Of a stretch of DNA of 64,000 nucleotides, positions 29,362 to 38,467 are shown piece by piece. The DNA lies in NCBI RefSeq assembly GCF_026262505.1, contig NC_067204.1, positions 25,079,300-25,143,299 on the forward strand. The letters are read 5' to 3'. This stretch comes from Trichomonas vaginalis G3 (lineage: Eukaryota > Parabasalia > Trichomonadida > Trichomonadidae). The notes under the pieces are model-generated. The model searched no databases. It was not told the origin of the DNA and saw only the letters and a list, made by a program, of their open reading frames with translations. Each line of letters begins with the position of its first letter. Position 1 is the first letter of the stretch. The position numbers and the translations under genes were made by a program.

Positions 29362-30180
29362 ATGAATTTTACAAAACCACCGTTACCCTTCTTTGGAAAT
29401 AAGAGTAGATGTAAAGATATTATATTGAGAGAACTTAAGAAACTACCGAATGGTCTAACATTTGTAGATTTGTTCGGTGGAAGTTTCTATATATCCCATT
29501 TGTGCCATACTGTATTTCCTGACTCAAAGATTATATGCAATGACTTCGACAACTATATGGACCGTCTCAAACATATTCCAGACACTAACAAAATATTGAA
29601 AGAGTTAAAAGAAAAGATACCTATAGGTAAGATGGAACGTATACCATTAGATAAGAAAAATACTGTCAGAGAGGTTTTGAAAAAAGCAGAATATATAGAC
29701 TGGGATAGTATATCTGCTAGACTATTATATAGTGGTGCTATAAGAGTTCATGACATTGAAACACTTATGTCAAAAGTTTTATATCTTAACTATACAAATG
29801 TTTTCAAAGAGGACATAGAAAAATATATTGAGGGTATAGAGTTTGTGAGATGTCATTGGACAGAGTTGTATGAAAAATATAAAGACAAGGAAAATGTTTT
29901 CTTTATAGTGGACCCGCCGTTCTATAACACATACGATTTTCAATACCAAGTAGACTGGACTTTGAGAGACTCTTTAGAAACTTTAGACGTTTTACATAAC
30001 CATCCATGCTTTTACTTTACATCCGATAAAAGTGGTTTGGAAAGTGTCATGAGATGGTTAGAGGATATACATGACTATGAGTTTAGATATGACAAGATAG
30101 AATATGAGAGAGGTCCCATAAACTGGAGAAAGTGTCATAACAAAGAAATTTTACTAGTAAGTAAATGTGGTTTGAAATAG
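29362..30180 (+). CDS. D12-class adenine-N6 DNA methyltransferase (Polinton part)
   Basis: 272 residues from the ATG at 29362. Dam-like layout: PFFGNKSRCKD at the N-terminus, the AdoMet-binding motif FVDLFGGSF (34-42), NDFDNY near 60, and the catalytic FFIVDPPFYNT (DPPF at 184-187). The enzyme would methylate adenine in DNA. In the context of the element it may protect or mark the element's DNA; trichomonad nuclear DNA is known to carry N6-methyladenine. Two TCACTTTT boxes lie 35-55 bases upstream. The frame looks whole. Confidence 0.85.
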   Translation: MNFTKPPLPFFGNKSRCKDIILRELKKLPNGLTFVDLFGGSFYISHLCHTVFPDSKIICNDFDNYMDRLKHIPDTNKILKELKEKIPIGKMERIPLDKKNTVREVLKKAEYIDWDSISARLLYSGAIRVHDIETLMSKVLYLNYTNVFKEDIEKYIEGIEFVRCHWTELYEKYKDKENVFFIVDPPFYNTYDFQYQVDWTLRDSLETLDVLHNHPCFYFTSDKSGLESVMRWLEDIHDYEFRYDKIEYERGPINWRKCHNKEILLVSKCGLK

Positions 30181-30318
30181 GACTACTTGTTTTAGGTTTT
30201 TTCCATTGTGTCATTTACTTATTTGACGTGGCAGAAAGATATAGAGAATATGAAGATGAACCAATACCAGCAAATGTTCAGCATATGTACTCGTAAGAGA
30301 TATTTTATCTAATATTAA

Positions 30319-30630
30319 ATGGACGCACAGAACTTAGCGAATGCACAGCAACCTGGACAACCAAACCCAGAGAATATTCCAAATGAAGTTAGAATACAAA
30401 CTGCAATGGCAAACTATGGTCAAGTGCCAACAGATGTACAAATGCAAACTGCCATGTCAAATGACGCTGCGTTAGGTTTGCCACCATGGTATGCAAATAT
30501 GAGATGGAAAGAGTTTATACAAACCCTGAAGTGGGATATAAACAACTTTATGCAGATGACGCGAACACAGGAGTTGACCCAGAATATGTTTTCTACCAGA
30601 GGAGAAACAGAATGTATGAGCTCCAGTTAA
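30319..30630 (+). CDS. Small Gln/Asn/Pro-rich protein of the Polinton fossil
   Basis: 103 residues beginning MDAQNLANAQQPGQPNPEN, with a twice-repeated phrase (VRIQTAMANYG / VQMQTAMSND). A second open frame (30486-30680) overlaps its end. Function unknown; a structural or scaffold role would fit the setting. It follows the methyltransferase by 140 bp on the same strand. Confidence 0.5.
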   Translation: MDAQNLANAQQPGQPNPENIPNEVRIQTAMANYGQVPTDVQMQTAMSNDAALGLPPWYANMRWKEFIQTLKWDINNFMQMTRTQELTQNMFSTRGETECMSSS

Positions 30631-30698
30631 AGAATGCTATGGAACTCAACAGGAAACGTAAGAGACTAGGCGGACATTAGATTTTTACATATAGTAAA

Positions 30699-30941
30699 AT
30701 GGGTTTCTTCAGTAAGATAGGAAACTTCTTTCGAAATGTTGGAAGAGGTATATGGAATGGAATAAAATCTGTCGGAAAAGGAATTTGGAACGGTGTCAAA
30801 AATATTGGTAAAAGAGTAGGTCAGTTCGTTGGTATTATACCTAAAGACCCTGAACCAGAAGAACAAGCTCCTGTTATACAACAACCTGAACCTGCACCAC
30901 AGTCTAGTTGGCAACCAAATCCAACACCTCAACCGTATTAA
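30699..30941 (+). CDS. Small amphipathic protein, possible membrane-active virion part
   Basis: 80 residues. The first 45 form a Gly/Trp/Phe and Lys/Arg-patterned amphipathic helix (MGFFSKIGNFFRNVGRGIWN, then GIKSVGKGIWNGVKN); the rest is Pro/Gln-rich. The layout recalls membrane-lytic minor capsid proteins, but there is no sequence match to claim. The start is preceded by TTTTTACATATAG, similar to other genes of the element. Confidence 0.55.
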   Translation: MGFFSKIGNFFRNVGRGIWNGIKSVGKGIWNGVKNIGKRVGQFVGIIPKDPEPEEQAPVIQQPEPAPQSSWQPNPTPQPY

Positions 30942-30945
30942 AAAA

Positions 30946-31794
30946 TTATATTTTTACCGTTCGATAGTAGTTGTATATGAAACTAAGTTCTAAGTAAAAC
31001 GCATGGTATAATGGAATTATTCTTTTTCTTCCATCTGTAGTAAACCATACTTGAAAGTCTGAAATACTTCCACTTGGTGGTTCGTATAACTTTGTAGGTT
31101 TTTCGTAAAAGTCATTTGCCAAGCATAAGAAAGAGTTTTGGGCGCCAGAAAATGAAGCATGAACAATAATAGCAGCTGGGTCGAAAACATCTTTAAATAA
31201 ATATGGTTCATCTCTTGCATATCGACTGTAAATATTTGCTAAAGGAAGTTCGACTTTCTGATTTAACATTCTTTGCAAATAATACCATGACATTGCAGTG
31301 AATTCTGTATATATTTGTTCGTCTTTCTTTGGATTGTCTTCGTAGATTTGAAATGACACTTGTGAATTTTGTTTGTCATATACAATTCTCACATAAAGTG
31401 TGCTCTCGGTATTTGCATATTCATCAGCATATTTTGCATAACATGAATTTATTTTATCTTCTATATTTTTTAACGCAGTCTGTAGAGAAGATGAAAGGTC
31501 AACTTGTATTAGCTCAATTTCTTCCCACATTTTTCGTTTCCCTTCAGATATATAATCTATATGAAACCTTACAATAAATGGAAAACTTTTATCTTCTACA
31601 GACACAAACTTCATTCTACGAAAGCCAATAGCTTTTGTGACAGATGGGTCTCTTAACCATCTTAATGGGTAGTCAAAACGATAGCCTTCATGCTTTACGG
31701 TCTCTGTCTCAAACTTTTGACCGACATTAGTAAAAAGTTCATCTAATGGTTTAGTTGTAGCAACTCTTGAATTTTCTTTTTCTATTGGAAGCAT
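30946..31794 (-). CDS. Conserved 282-residue protein of the Polinton fossil, copy 1
   Basis: An intact frame, transcribed leftward. It begins MLPIEKENSRVATTKPLDEL and has a beta-rich composition (YRFDYPLRWL; AIGFRRMKF; DPAAIIVHASFSGAQNSFLC; SDFQVWFTTDGRKRIIPLY). A related protein is encoded at 36049-36908 on the opposite strand, sharing the same order of motifs. The family is unknown to me; a virion structural role is a guess from context. It is divergent to the fibre-like gene, with only 18 bp between the two ATGs. Confidence 0.65.
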   Translation of the reverse strand: MLPIEKENSRVATTKPLDELFTNVGQKFETETVKHEGYRFDYPLRWLRDPSVTKAIGFRRMKFVSVEDKSFPFIVRFHIDYISEGKRKMWEEIELIQVDLSSSLQTALKNIEDKINSCYAKYADEYANTESTLYVRIVYDKQNSQVSFQIYEDNPKKDEQIYTEFTAMSWYYLQRMLNQKVELPLANIYSRYARDEPYLFKDVFDPAAIIVHASFSGAQNSFLCLANDFYEKPTKLYEPPSGSISDFQVWFTTDGRKRIIPLYHAFYLELSFIYNYYRTVKI

Positions 31795-31812
31795 ATTTTA
31801 TCTAGAATAAAA

Positions 31813-32667
31813 ATGTCAAATGAAAACAGCGTCTATGAGAGAATACAACACAACCGACAACTCATTATACAAGCTCTAAATAAGAACACAACAAACTTTT
31901 CAAACTATTCTAAGATATCTGAGTCATTGAAAGAAGGAAACTTAAAACTGACGATAAACCCAATGACAGATGAGTTTCTGTTTCAAGACAGTAAGAACCA
32001 TACTGTTTTGTATAAATCCAACAAAAGAACTTTAAACGAGAAACCTATAGATGAACTTCTTTTGAAAGCAGATATTGACAACAAAGCTGACAAAGAGTAT
32101 GTCATTGAAAAAGTTCAAAGAAGAACAATGACAGAGCAGATGCAACATATGCAACAAAAGAGGATGTTGACAACAAAGCTGACAAAGTATGTTGACGATG
32201 AGTTAGCACGTGTGGCTAGTGCGTTAGTGAAGAAGGCAGATAAGGAATATGTGGATGAAAAGGATGAAAAAATTAAAGAAATGGTTGAATGGTACCATGA
32301 ACGGACAACAAAGATTTTAGAAGGTAAAGCCAATACAGGGGGGGTTTCAGGATGTTTAGACCTTAAAGCCGACAAAGAAACTGTAGATATGTTGACACAA
32401 ACGGTTTCAAGTCATACCAGAGGTTTAATGGAAGATGGACAACAGTTGAAAGAGCTTGAGAAAGGTGTTACAGAGTTAAGGAATACAAAAGCAGACTCGA
32501 CATGGATAAAAGGATATGTAGATGCAACAAAAGAACGTATTTTCGCATGGACAGAAGGAACATACCCACAAAAATATCATAGACATAGCATCTCTGACGT
32601 AAATGAACTTGAAGAAAAGTTATATATAAAAAGCAGACAAAACAGAGCTTCAAACATTAAAGATTGA
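31813..32667 (+). CDS. Fibre-like coiled-coil protein of the Polinton fossil
   Basis: 284 residues with a recurring element of the form KADKEYVDEK / NKADKEYVIEK, each beginning a short coiled-coil segment (ALVKKADKEYVDEKDEKIKE; LKADKETVDMLTQ; NTKADSTWIKGYVD). The pattern is that of trimeric phage and virus fibre shafts. Such a protein would project from a virion and bind a host. The tail-collar-like piece follows downstream on the same strand. Confidence 0.65.
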   Translation: MSNENSVYERIQHNRQLIIQALNKNTTNFSNYSKISESLKEGNLKLTINPMTDEFLFQDSKNHTVLYKSNKRTLNEKPIDELLLKADIDNKADKEYVIEKVQRRTMTEQMQHMQQKRMLTTKLTKYVDDELARVASALVKKADKEYVDEKDEKIKEMVEWYHERTTKILEGKANTGGVSGCLDLKADKETVDMLTQTVSSHTRGLMEDGQQLKELEKGVTELRNTKADSTWIKGYVDATKERIFAWTEGTYPQKYHRHSISDVNELEEKLYIKSRQNRASNIKD

Positions 32668-32752
32668 AATACTTCAAACAGTATATCCTATAGGTTTCTA
32701 TTTATACGTCAATGAACTCTACCAGACCAGAAGTAGTACTTGGTTTTGGAAC

Positions 32753-33103
32753 TTGGACTCAAATAGTCGAAAGGTTTTGTATTGTGCAAACTCTTCAAAG
32801 GTAACAGGTGGAAGTAAAACGATTTCAGGTGAAAACTTACCTGCACACAGTCACTACATAAATTTAACTACAGCTGAAGCAGGTTGGCATAAGCATAGAT
32901 ATTGGGATTGGACAGGAATGACAAAAGGTAAAGGATATGATGTTAAAGACGACGTTAAGTTTGCTATAAATTGTTACTGGGATGACACTCAGGGAGGAGG
33001 AAGCCATACACATCGCATTACAGGATATTCGGAAACAACGGGACAGAGTAAAGACTACATGCCACCTTACATGACAGTTTACGCATGGTATAGAAATGCT
33101 TAG
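32753..33103 (+). CDS. Tail-collar-like domain (Polinton part)
   Basis: An open frame of about 116 residues with ENLPAHSHYINL, a His-rich centre (SHTHRITGYSE) and an ending DYMPPYMTVYAWYR. This set is typical of phage tail-fibre/collar domains, where the His residues often hold metal in a trimer. Finding it in a eukaryotic element is unusual. It lacks a convincing start of its own. Confidence 0.65.
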   Translation: MDSNSRKVLYCANSSKVTGGSKTISGENLPAHSHYINLTTAEAGWHKHRYWDWTGMTKGKGYDVKDDVKFAINCYWDDTQGGGSHTHRITGYSETTGQSKDYMPPYMTVYAWYRNA

Positions 33104-33109
33104 TCGTCA

Positions 33110-34070
33110 TTTTCAACTTCTTTAGCATATTCGTCAGGAGTTGTCTTATATTTGTTAGGAACTGTCTTTGAAAGTAACCACCTTGAACTTTGACAAGTTT
33201 GAAACGAGGTCTGACAATAGTAGTTTTATCTTCTGCTTGCAGTCTGTACATTTTGCCATGTTTGCCTAAAACTTCATAATATTCTCTTGTATACTACTTT
33301 CTTCTATTTTTACGAACACGAATGCGAGTACCTGTCGAGTTCCCATTGTTCATAGTCAATAGTATTTTTCATATGGGTCGCGTTTAGGTATTTCTATTTT
33401 TACTTTGTCACCTTTCTTAAGTTTGAAGCCTGGCATTCTTTCTTGTTTGTCTCTTTTGACTAAACTATTAAATATATAGTCTTTCTCTAAGTCGGGGTTG
33501 TTTTTCATTTCTTCAGGGGAGTGGTTTCCCAAACCTTTTTGTTTACGGCTATTGTAAATATTTAAAACTTGTCTCATCTTTGCCATGGAGAAATGTCTGT
33601 ATTTGTCGTCATATGACATTTCATCTACCTCACCACCTTGTGGTTGGTTTAAGTCTCTTAATATTTTTATACAACTGTCAATGACACCAAGAGCAGAATG
33701 GTTTTGGTCGACAATGAAAATATTGGTTTACATTTTTTGAACGCAGATAGTTTTTACAATCTCATGATTTGAAAGAACTTTCACAGTCAGATGTCAGTTT
33801 TGTTGGATGGTATTTGTCAACGAATATTGTCAAAGTGCTAAGATATCTAAAATATTTTTGGACTGTAATGGTATGGCTTCACAGTATCTTGTGTTTTGAC
33901 CGACAAATATTAACCAGTATGGAGGTCCATCTGTTCTAACTCTCGGAATGTTTTCCAAGATATCCATAAACCAAGCATTTGGTGTTGAACTAAAGATTTT
34001 TATCATGAGTGCTTTCTTTGTTGCCTTAGAAACATAGGGTCCTTGTTTGATCGTCATTTTTAACCTGTAA
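33110..34070 (-). pseudogene. Retroviral-type integrase of the Polinton fossil, broken
   Basis: Pieces of a DDE integrase on the minus strand, in several frames. Seen are the core start (WFMDILENIP, YWLIFVGQNTRYCEAIPL), a region with MRQVLNIYNSRKQKGLGNHS typical of the core end, and a C-terminal SH3/chromo-like piece (KVKIEIP; RLQAEDKTTIV). This is the main evidence for the Polinton/Maverick family. It is not functional. Confidence 0.85.
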
Positions 34071-34167
34071 AGAAATGGGTTTATTTGGCGCATTACAGGA
34101 TCGCATCTAGATTTTTGCCCGCAGTGGAACACTAGCCAGAGGTGCATTTGGAATTGGAAGGAAGATT

Positions 34168-34386
34168 TTGAGTACATTAGGTATACTGAAAGAGAAAGCA
34201 CAACCTATTATACAAACTGTACAGAAAGGTTGGGAGGTAGCACGAGATGCAGCAAATCTTATTCCAAATCCTGAAACAAGAGGAAAAGTTCAAGGATGGA
34301 TGGACAATGTAGGAAGACAACAGGAAACTACTATAACAAAGCAAATGACTACTATAACCAAGCAGGCACTATATGGACCAAGGTGA
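34168..34386 (+). CDS. Small protein piece, Polinton fossil
   Basis: An open frame of about 70 residues without its own ATG (ILKEKAQPIIQTVQKGWEVA; IPNPETRGKVQGWMDNVGR). The sequence just before it (GAFGIGRKIL) is amphipathic, as in minor capsid proteins. Probably a remnant; function unknown. Confidence 0.35.
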   Translation: MSTLGILKEKAQPIIQTVQKGWEVARDAANLIPNPETRGKVQGWMDNVGRQQETTITKQMTTITKQALYGPR

Positions 34387-34488
34387 AAGATTCTTTAACA
34401 GAGGATATAACCATGCACAACAATGGTAACAATAACCAACCTCAACCGCCTCAAACGTGGGGAATGTAAATTTTTTTACTGAGATGAA

Positions 34489-34644
34489 ATGAACAATACA
34501 GCATTGAGACAAATGGGCTCAAGATGGATTTGTCGGCTTCCAGCAGTTACACAACCACGTGTTTGTCAAGTCCTCCCTATACCTCAGGAAGTTTTAGACC
34601 GACTTAAAAAACCTAAACAACCAGTTGAAAACAAACCAAACTAA
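34489..34644 (+). CDS. 51-residue protein of the Polinton fossil
   Basis: MNNTALRQMGSRWICRLPAV starts at 34489; the frame ends with TAA at 34644. Basic, with CR-L-P and a Pro/Lys tail. It is preceded by TTTTTACTGAGATGAAATG, the same 19-base string that precedes the next gene, which supports a real transcription unit. Function unknown. Confidence 0.5.
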   Translation: MNNTALRQMGSRWICRLPAVTQPRVCQVLPIPQEVLDRLKKPKQPVENKPN

Positions 34645-34663
34645 AATTTTTTACTGAGATGAA

Positions 34664-34879
34664 ATGACCGAAGAAGTTGAAACGGTAGATTTGACACCAC
34701 AAACAAAAAGTTCAGAACCATTGTCAAAACCTGTCAAAGAACTTACAGATGAAGAGAAAAATTCAATAATAGAAAGTGCCAGGTCTGGAAATACAAACCC
34801 TAACTATAAAGTCACTTTCATAGAAATGGAACGGCTAGTATCTCAAAAAAGAAACAGACTCTCACAAATAAAATATTGA
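34664..34879 (+). CDS. 71-residue acidic protein of the Polinton fossil
   Basis: MTEEVETVDLTPQTKSSEPL, followed by a charged helix (ELTDEEKNSIIESARSGN). The leader is identical in 19 bases to that of the gene at 34489. A second open stretch follows in another frame to about 35240 (Lys/Glu/Pro-rich, ending in SLAGMGWRQRLLAAGGYVK). Function unknown. Confidence 0.45.
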   Translation: MTEEVETVDLTPQTKSSEPLSKPVKELTDEEKNSIIESARSGNTNPNYKVTFIEMERLVSQKRNRLSQIKY

Positions 34880-35276
34880 AGTCTGAAGGAGCTTTGAGAC
34901 AACAGATGGAAAAGTTTACTTCACTGACCAACAGTTCATTATAGAACATCTCATTGACTTAGAGTCGAAATATTCTAAACTTTACAACAAACACAAAAAG
35001 TTGAAAGGAAAACAAAAACAAATGGCATATGATATTTAGAAGATGTTGACGACACAACCATACCTGCAAGTGAAGTAAAGTCAGAGGAACCGAAAAGTGA
35101 CGAAAAACCGATAGAAGAAGAGAAACCAAAAACTGAAGATAAACCAAAACCAAAGTTTAGTTTCCAAACTAAACCAAGTCAACCTTCATTAGCTGGTATG
35201 GGTTGGCGTCAAAGACTTTTGGCAGCAGGCGGTTATGTAAAGTAAAGAAAAAAAACATTTTTTTATTTTTATAAAA

Positions 35277-35765
35277 ATGCCCTCGCATAGAATGGATAGA
35301 AAATCTGCTAGAATAAAAGCAGAGTTAGAAAGATATGGTTGGAGAGTTTCAAAGAAGTTTAAATATAGGAAGGGAAGACCCATAAAAGTCTATGACAAAT
35401 TGTCTGGTCTTCGCTATGAAATGGACTTAGAAACAGCACGCGCAAATTATCCAAACAGATTAGAGAGGTTAGAAGAAGAACGTCTTATGGACATGCCTTT
35501 CGATGTTAGTGAGCCTCAAGTTGAAGGACACGACGGCTTTGCCAGATTCTATTGGAAACATGACGAACAATTGCATCTCTTGAGAAGGAAAAAAGGAAAA
35601 GGTGAAGACAAACATGCTCCCATGGAAAGAACAAGATATGCATATGAAAAGTACCGTGAAGTTAGAAGTCAAATTACATCTGGTCGAACCTTTACAGTAA
35701 ACTTTGACGAAGGAAAGAACAAGAAGGCTTCATGGTGTACTTGCTGCCATACAAGACGGAAATAA
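35277..35765 (+). CDS. Basic 162-residue protein of the Polinton fossil
   Basis: MPSHRMDRKSARIKAELERY; strongly basic throughout (KKFKYRKGRPIKVYDKLSG; LLRRKKGKGEDKH), as expected for a nucleic-acid-binding or core protein. Another open frame overlaps its end (35704-35994). Function unknown. Confidence 0.5.
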   Translation: MPSHRMDRKSARIKAELERYGWRVSKKFKYRKGRPIKVYDKLSGLRYEMDLETARANYPNRLERLEEERLMDMPFDVSEPQVEGHDGFARFYWKHDEQLHLLRRKKGKGEDKHAPMERTRYAYEKYREVRSQITSGRTFTVNFDEGKNKKASWCTCCHTRRK

Positions 35766-35994
35766 GAAAGGATACAATCTCAGACTAACCGTAACAGATT
35801 TGGACGGTCATATATACTATGCACATGGCAATGTCACAACAGCTGCAATGCTTCTTGACGCTTTCAAGACTACAAAGAGAGAACAAATGTTTGACTCCGA
35901 CTCAGACATTTTGAATGCAATTGAAGGAATTGTAAGCGTGAAGTTCGAATGGTACCAACCTAACCCTCAAGCAGTCAGACAACATGTTTGTTAG
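35704..35994 (+). CDS. Open frame overlapping the basic protein, Polinton fossil
   Basis: About 90 residues with coding character (GYNLRLTVTDLDGHIYYAHG; ILNAIEGIVSVKFEWYQPN) but without a convincing start. It could be a continuation of the preceding unit or a separate small gene. Family not recognised. Confidence 0.4.
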   Translation: MTKERTRRLHGVLAAIQDGNKKGYNLRLTVTDLDGHIYYAHGNVTTAAMLLDAFKTTKREQMFDSDSDILNAIEGIVSVKFEWYQPNPQAVRQHVC

Positions 35995-36048
35995 ATGAGA
36001 AATATGAAGTAAAAACGTTTTAAAACAGTATATTTTTACATATATTAA

Positions 36049-36908
36049 ATGTTTCAGGTTGAAAAACAAAGAACAAAAGTAGCAGATACAAAACCGTTAG
36101 ACTATATCTTCACAAACGCCGGTAGGACTATATCAGATGAAGAAATTTCATCCGGCTCCTACCGCTTTGACTTTCCAATTCGTTGGCTTCAAAGTCCTTC
36201 AGATGCAAAGGCAATAGGATTTAGAAGAGTTTTGTTTTCAAAAAGAACTAACGCGTTTATGTTTGCAGTATATTTTCATGGGCAGTATAGAGCTTCTGAC
36301 GGTCTACTAGACAAATTTGACGAAATGAGAATCTTTACGGTTCGTTCAGACGAAAGTCTTGAGAAGACTCTAAATGACTTTCAAACTCAAATAAACAAAT
36401 ACTACTGGGAATTTCAAGAAAAATACGATTCTTTACTAAATGGAACATACTATCTGAAACTAGAATATGACAAGATGAACTCCACAGTTTCATTTCAAAG
36501 GATTGAAAATAACCCTCCAAGAGATACACAGTTTTTATTTTGGCAAGTAGACAAACGTTCTTGGGCACAATTTCTTCGGTTACTAAACCAGAACGAACCA
36601 TTACCACCTGACGGTCCGTTCTGGTTTTACGCCCACCAACAGATTTGACAGTTTATAGAAACGTGTTTGACCCTCAAAATGTTATGTGTCATGCAAGTTT
36701 CAGTTCAAGCAACAATAGTTTTCTTTGTATTGGTAAGGACTTTTATGACTTTGCTTCTAAATTCTATGAACCACCTAGTAACAGTTTCTCTGACTTTCAA
36801 GTTTGGTTCACAACAAATGGTGTGCAACATATTGTTCCATTGTACTACGACTTTTATCTCGAATTGTCTTTCATATATAACTACGGAGAAGTGCTGAAAA
36901 AGTATTGA
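36049..36908 (+). pseudogene. Conserved protein of the Polinton fossil, copy 2, broken
   Basis: It begins MFQVEKQRTKVADTKPLDYI at 36049 and is clearly related to the 282-residue protein at 30946-31794 (shared motifs YRFD-P-RWL, KAIGFRR, DFQVWFTT, LELSFIYNY). It runs in the opposite direction. It spans more than one frame. The leader TTTTTACATATATTAAATG resembles those of other genes in the element. Confidence 0.7.
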
Positions 36909-36909
36909 A

Positions 36910-37500
36910 AAATATATTTTAGGGTAGAAGGGTATATCTTACCCCGTTTTCTACCCTCTTTTCTACCCTCTTGAATTTTCATGAAATTTCCTTAAGACAG
37001 CAAAAAGAGAGTCCAGGATAGTTATTTTCCAACAACTTTCTAAAGTCTTCCTAAACTGCTGACACATATTTGTTGCATTTATATAACCATCCTTGTCTCT
37101 ACGTAAGATTTAATACCGTTGTAACCTTTTGTGAATGTTTCGCATTAGATTTGTTCGTGAACGTTTTTGCTTCGACTGTCATTTTTCAGTACGTACATAA
37201 AAATAAAAATATTTTGAGTGGCTTAACGTCGGACATTCGTTTGTGGCTTAACCGTCGACATTCGTTTGTGGCTTAACCGTCGGACATTCGTTTGTGGCTT
37301 AACCGTCGACATTCGTTTGTGGCTCGACCTCAAAACAAGCATTTTGTGAAGAATATACCAAACCGCCGGAATTCCGCGGTTGCTTTTTTTATCACAAATT
37401 CAAGAGTTTTGCGTGTTTTCTACGATGTTGTCAAAATGTCGTGTTGTCACACTTTTTCAGAGAAGTTAAAATGACGAGGTGACGAGTGACCTGGTCGCCT
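36910..37500. repeat. Repeats near the right end of the Polinton fossil
   Basis: 36910-36977 repeats, in direct orientation, the quasi-palindrome of 29220-29288. 37219-37325 holds four tandem units of about 27 bp (CATTCGTTTGTGGCTTAACC, then GTCG(G)A). The small open frames here are products of these repeats. The element then runs into the gap. Confidence 0.75.
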
Positions 37501-37520
37501 AAATAATATTTTTGCTGTCT

Positions 37521-37545
37521 NNNNNNNNNNNNNNNNNNNNNNNNN
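37521..37545. other. Assembly gap (25 N)
   Basis: Twenty-five N. Left of it lies the Polinton fossil, right of it the truncated inner end of a host gene that is complete in the other arm of the inverted repeat. The true distance and even the adjacency are unknown. Confidence 1.
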
Positions 37546-38467
37546 TCCTTTTCCACATCTTTTTCGACGCAATACCGTTCAAATAGCACTTTCCGAGCGT
37601 ATCCATCGCTTGGAGATTTCCATTATTTGCAGCTTGCGTGAAATACTCGATTACGAGGCTGTCACTGCCTATGAAATCGCCTGGATGTTTCATATGCAGG
37701 TATCCTAAGTAATAGAGAGCTTCAGACATTCCGCTTGGAACTAATTGTATCAAAAGGTTCTCGGCGATGAATGCCTCGTAAGTTCCGAAGTCGAGAAGAA
37801 GCATGGCAACACGAAGAATTAATTGTTTGCTTGTTCTTGTAGTTTCGCATCTTGAATACCAGTAAAGTGCTTCTTGAGTGTTTTGTTTTTGCAAAGCGAG
37901 GGCAGCTAAGGCAAGAGGAGCTTGTGGATGATACCTCATCGCTGAGTATTTGAGTAATATAAGGCCTTCTTCATGCATTCCAATATCTTCGCAATAATTT
38001 GAAAGTTGGAATGCTGAATGGATATCCATATTACCTCCTCTAATGAGGATTGGCCAAAATCCTTCAACTTGTAAAGTAATCGTGATTTGGCGGCCATTTA
38101 TTTTGTATTCGTGTTGTTTTACCTTGTCATACCAGATTCCTGCCAAAAATTGTGTATCAATTGAGTTTTCGTTGATCTCGATCTCCTTCTCCACAAGGTC
38201 ATAGGGTGAAGAATATTTGATTGTGATCAAATCTCCATCTTGCTCCCACATATATCCAGTATAGTTATTCAAAGGGCTCATAATAACTTTTCCGAAGACT
38301 TCTTTTTCATTCTGAAGGCGTTGATAGATAATCTCATATTTTTCATCTGAAATCTTCTCTTCTGTCGCAGATTCTTGACGTTCAGCTTCTTCCTTGATCA
38401 TTGGACAATTAATAAATTCGAAAATTGGATCATCCATTGGTTGTTGTGGCACTAAAAAGCTGCTCAT
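37546..38467 (-). CDS. CS domain-Sel1 repeat protein, 3' end lost in the gap
   Basis: It starts MSSFLVPQQPMDDPIFEF at 38467. Residues about 65-145 fit a CS (p23/NudC-like) domain (GYMWEQDGDLITIKYSSP; ITITLQVEGFWPILIRGG). Sel1/TPR-like helical repeats follow (EALYWYSRC; EALYYLGYLHMKHPG; QAMDTLGKCYLNGI). The frame is open to about 37571, where one base is missing relative to the other copy, and then the gap comes. The rest of the gene is seen in the copy at 41618-42757. CS domains bind Hsp90 or dynein partners; Sel1 repeats are protein adaptors. Confidence 0.85.

Larger units (their letters stand above)
29092..37520. mobile_element. Polinton/Maverick fossil, incomplete
   Basis: About 8.4 kb with a gene style unlike the flanks (tighter spacing, different codon and dinucleotide use). 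Parts seen: a D12-class adenine methyltransferase, a small amphipathic protein, a fibre-like protein and a tail-collar-like domain, integrase pieces on the minus strand, several small genes, and two related 280-residue proteins near the two ends. Protein-primed polymerase, packaging ATPase, protease and a recognised major capsid gene are not seen. The right end is lost in the assembly gap, and no inverted terminal repeat can be matched. The element is broken: I count about five breaks. Some genes look whole, so the insertion is probably not very old. Trichomonad Mavericks are normally 15-20 kb. Confidence 0.85.

Noticed and set aside
37070-37474. Two short frames at the right end of the Polinton fossil
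   Set aside because: Products of the 27-bp tandem repeat (SFVARPQNK, HSFVA repeats).
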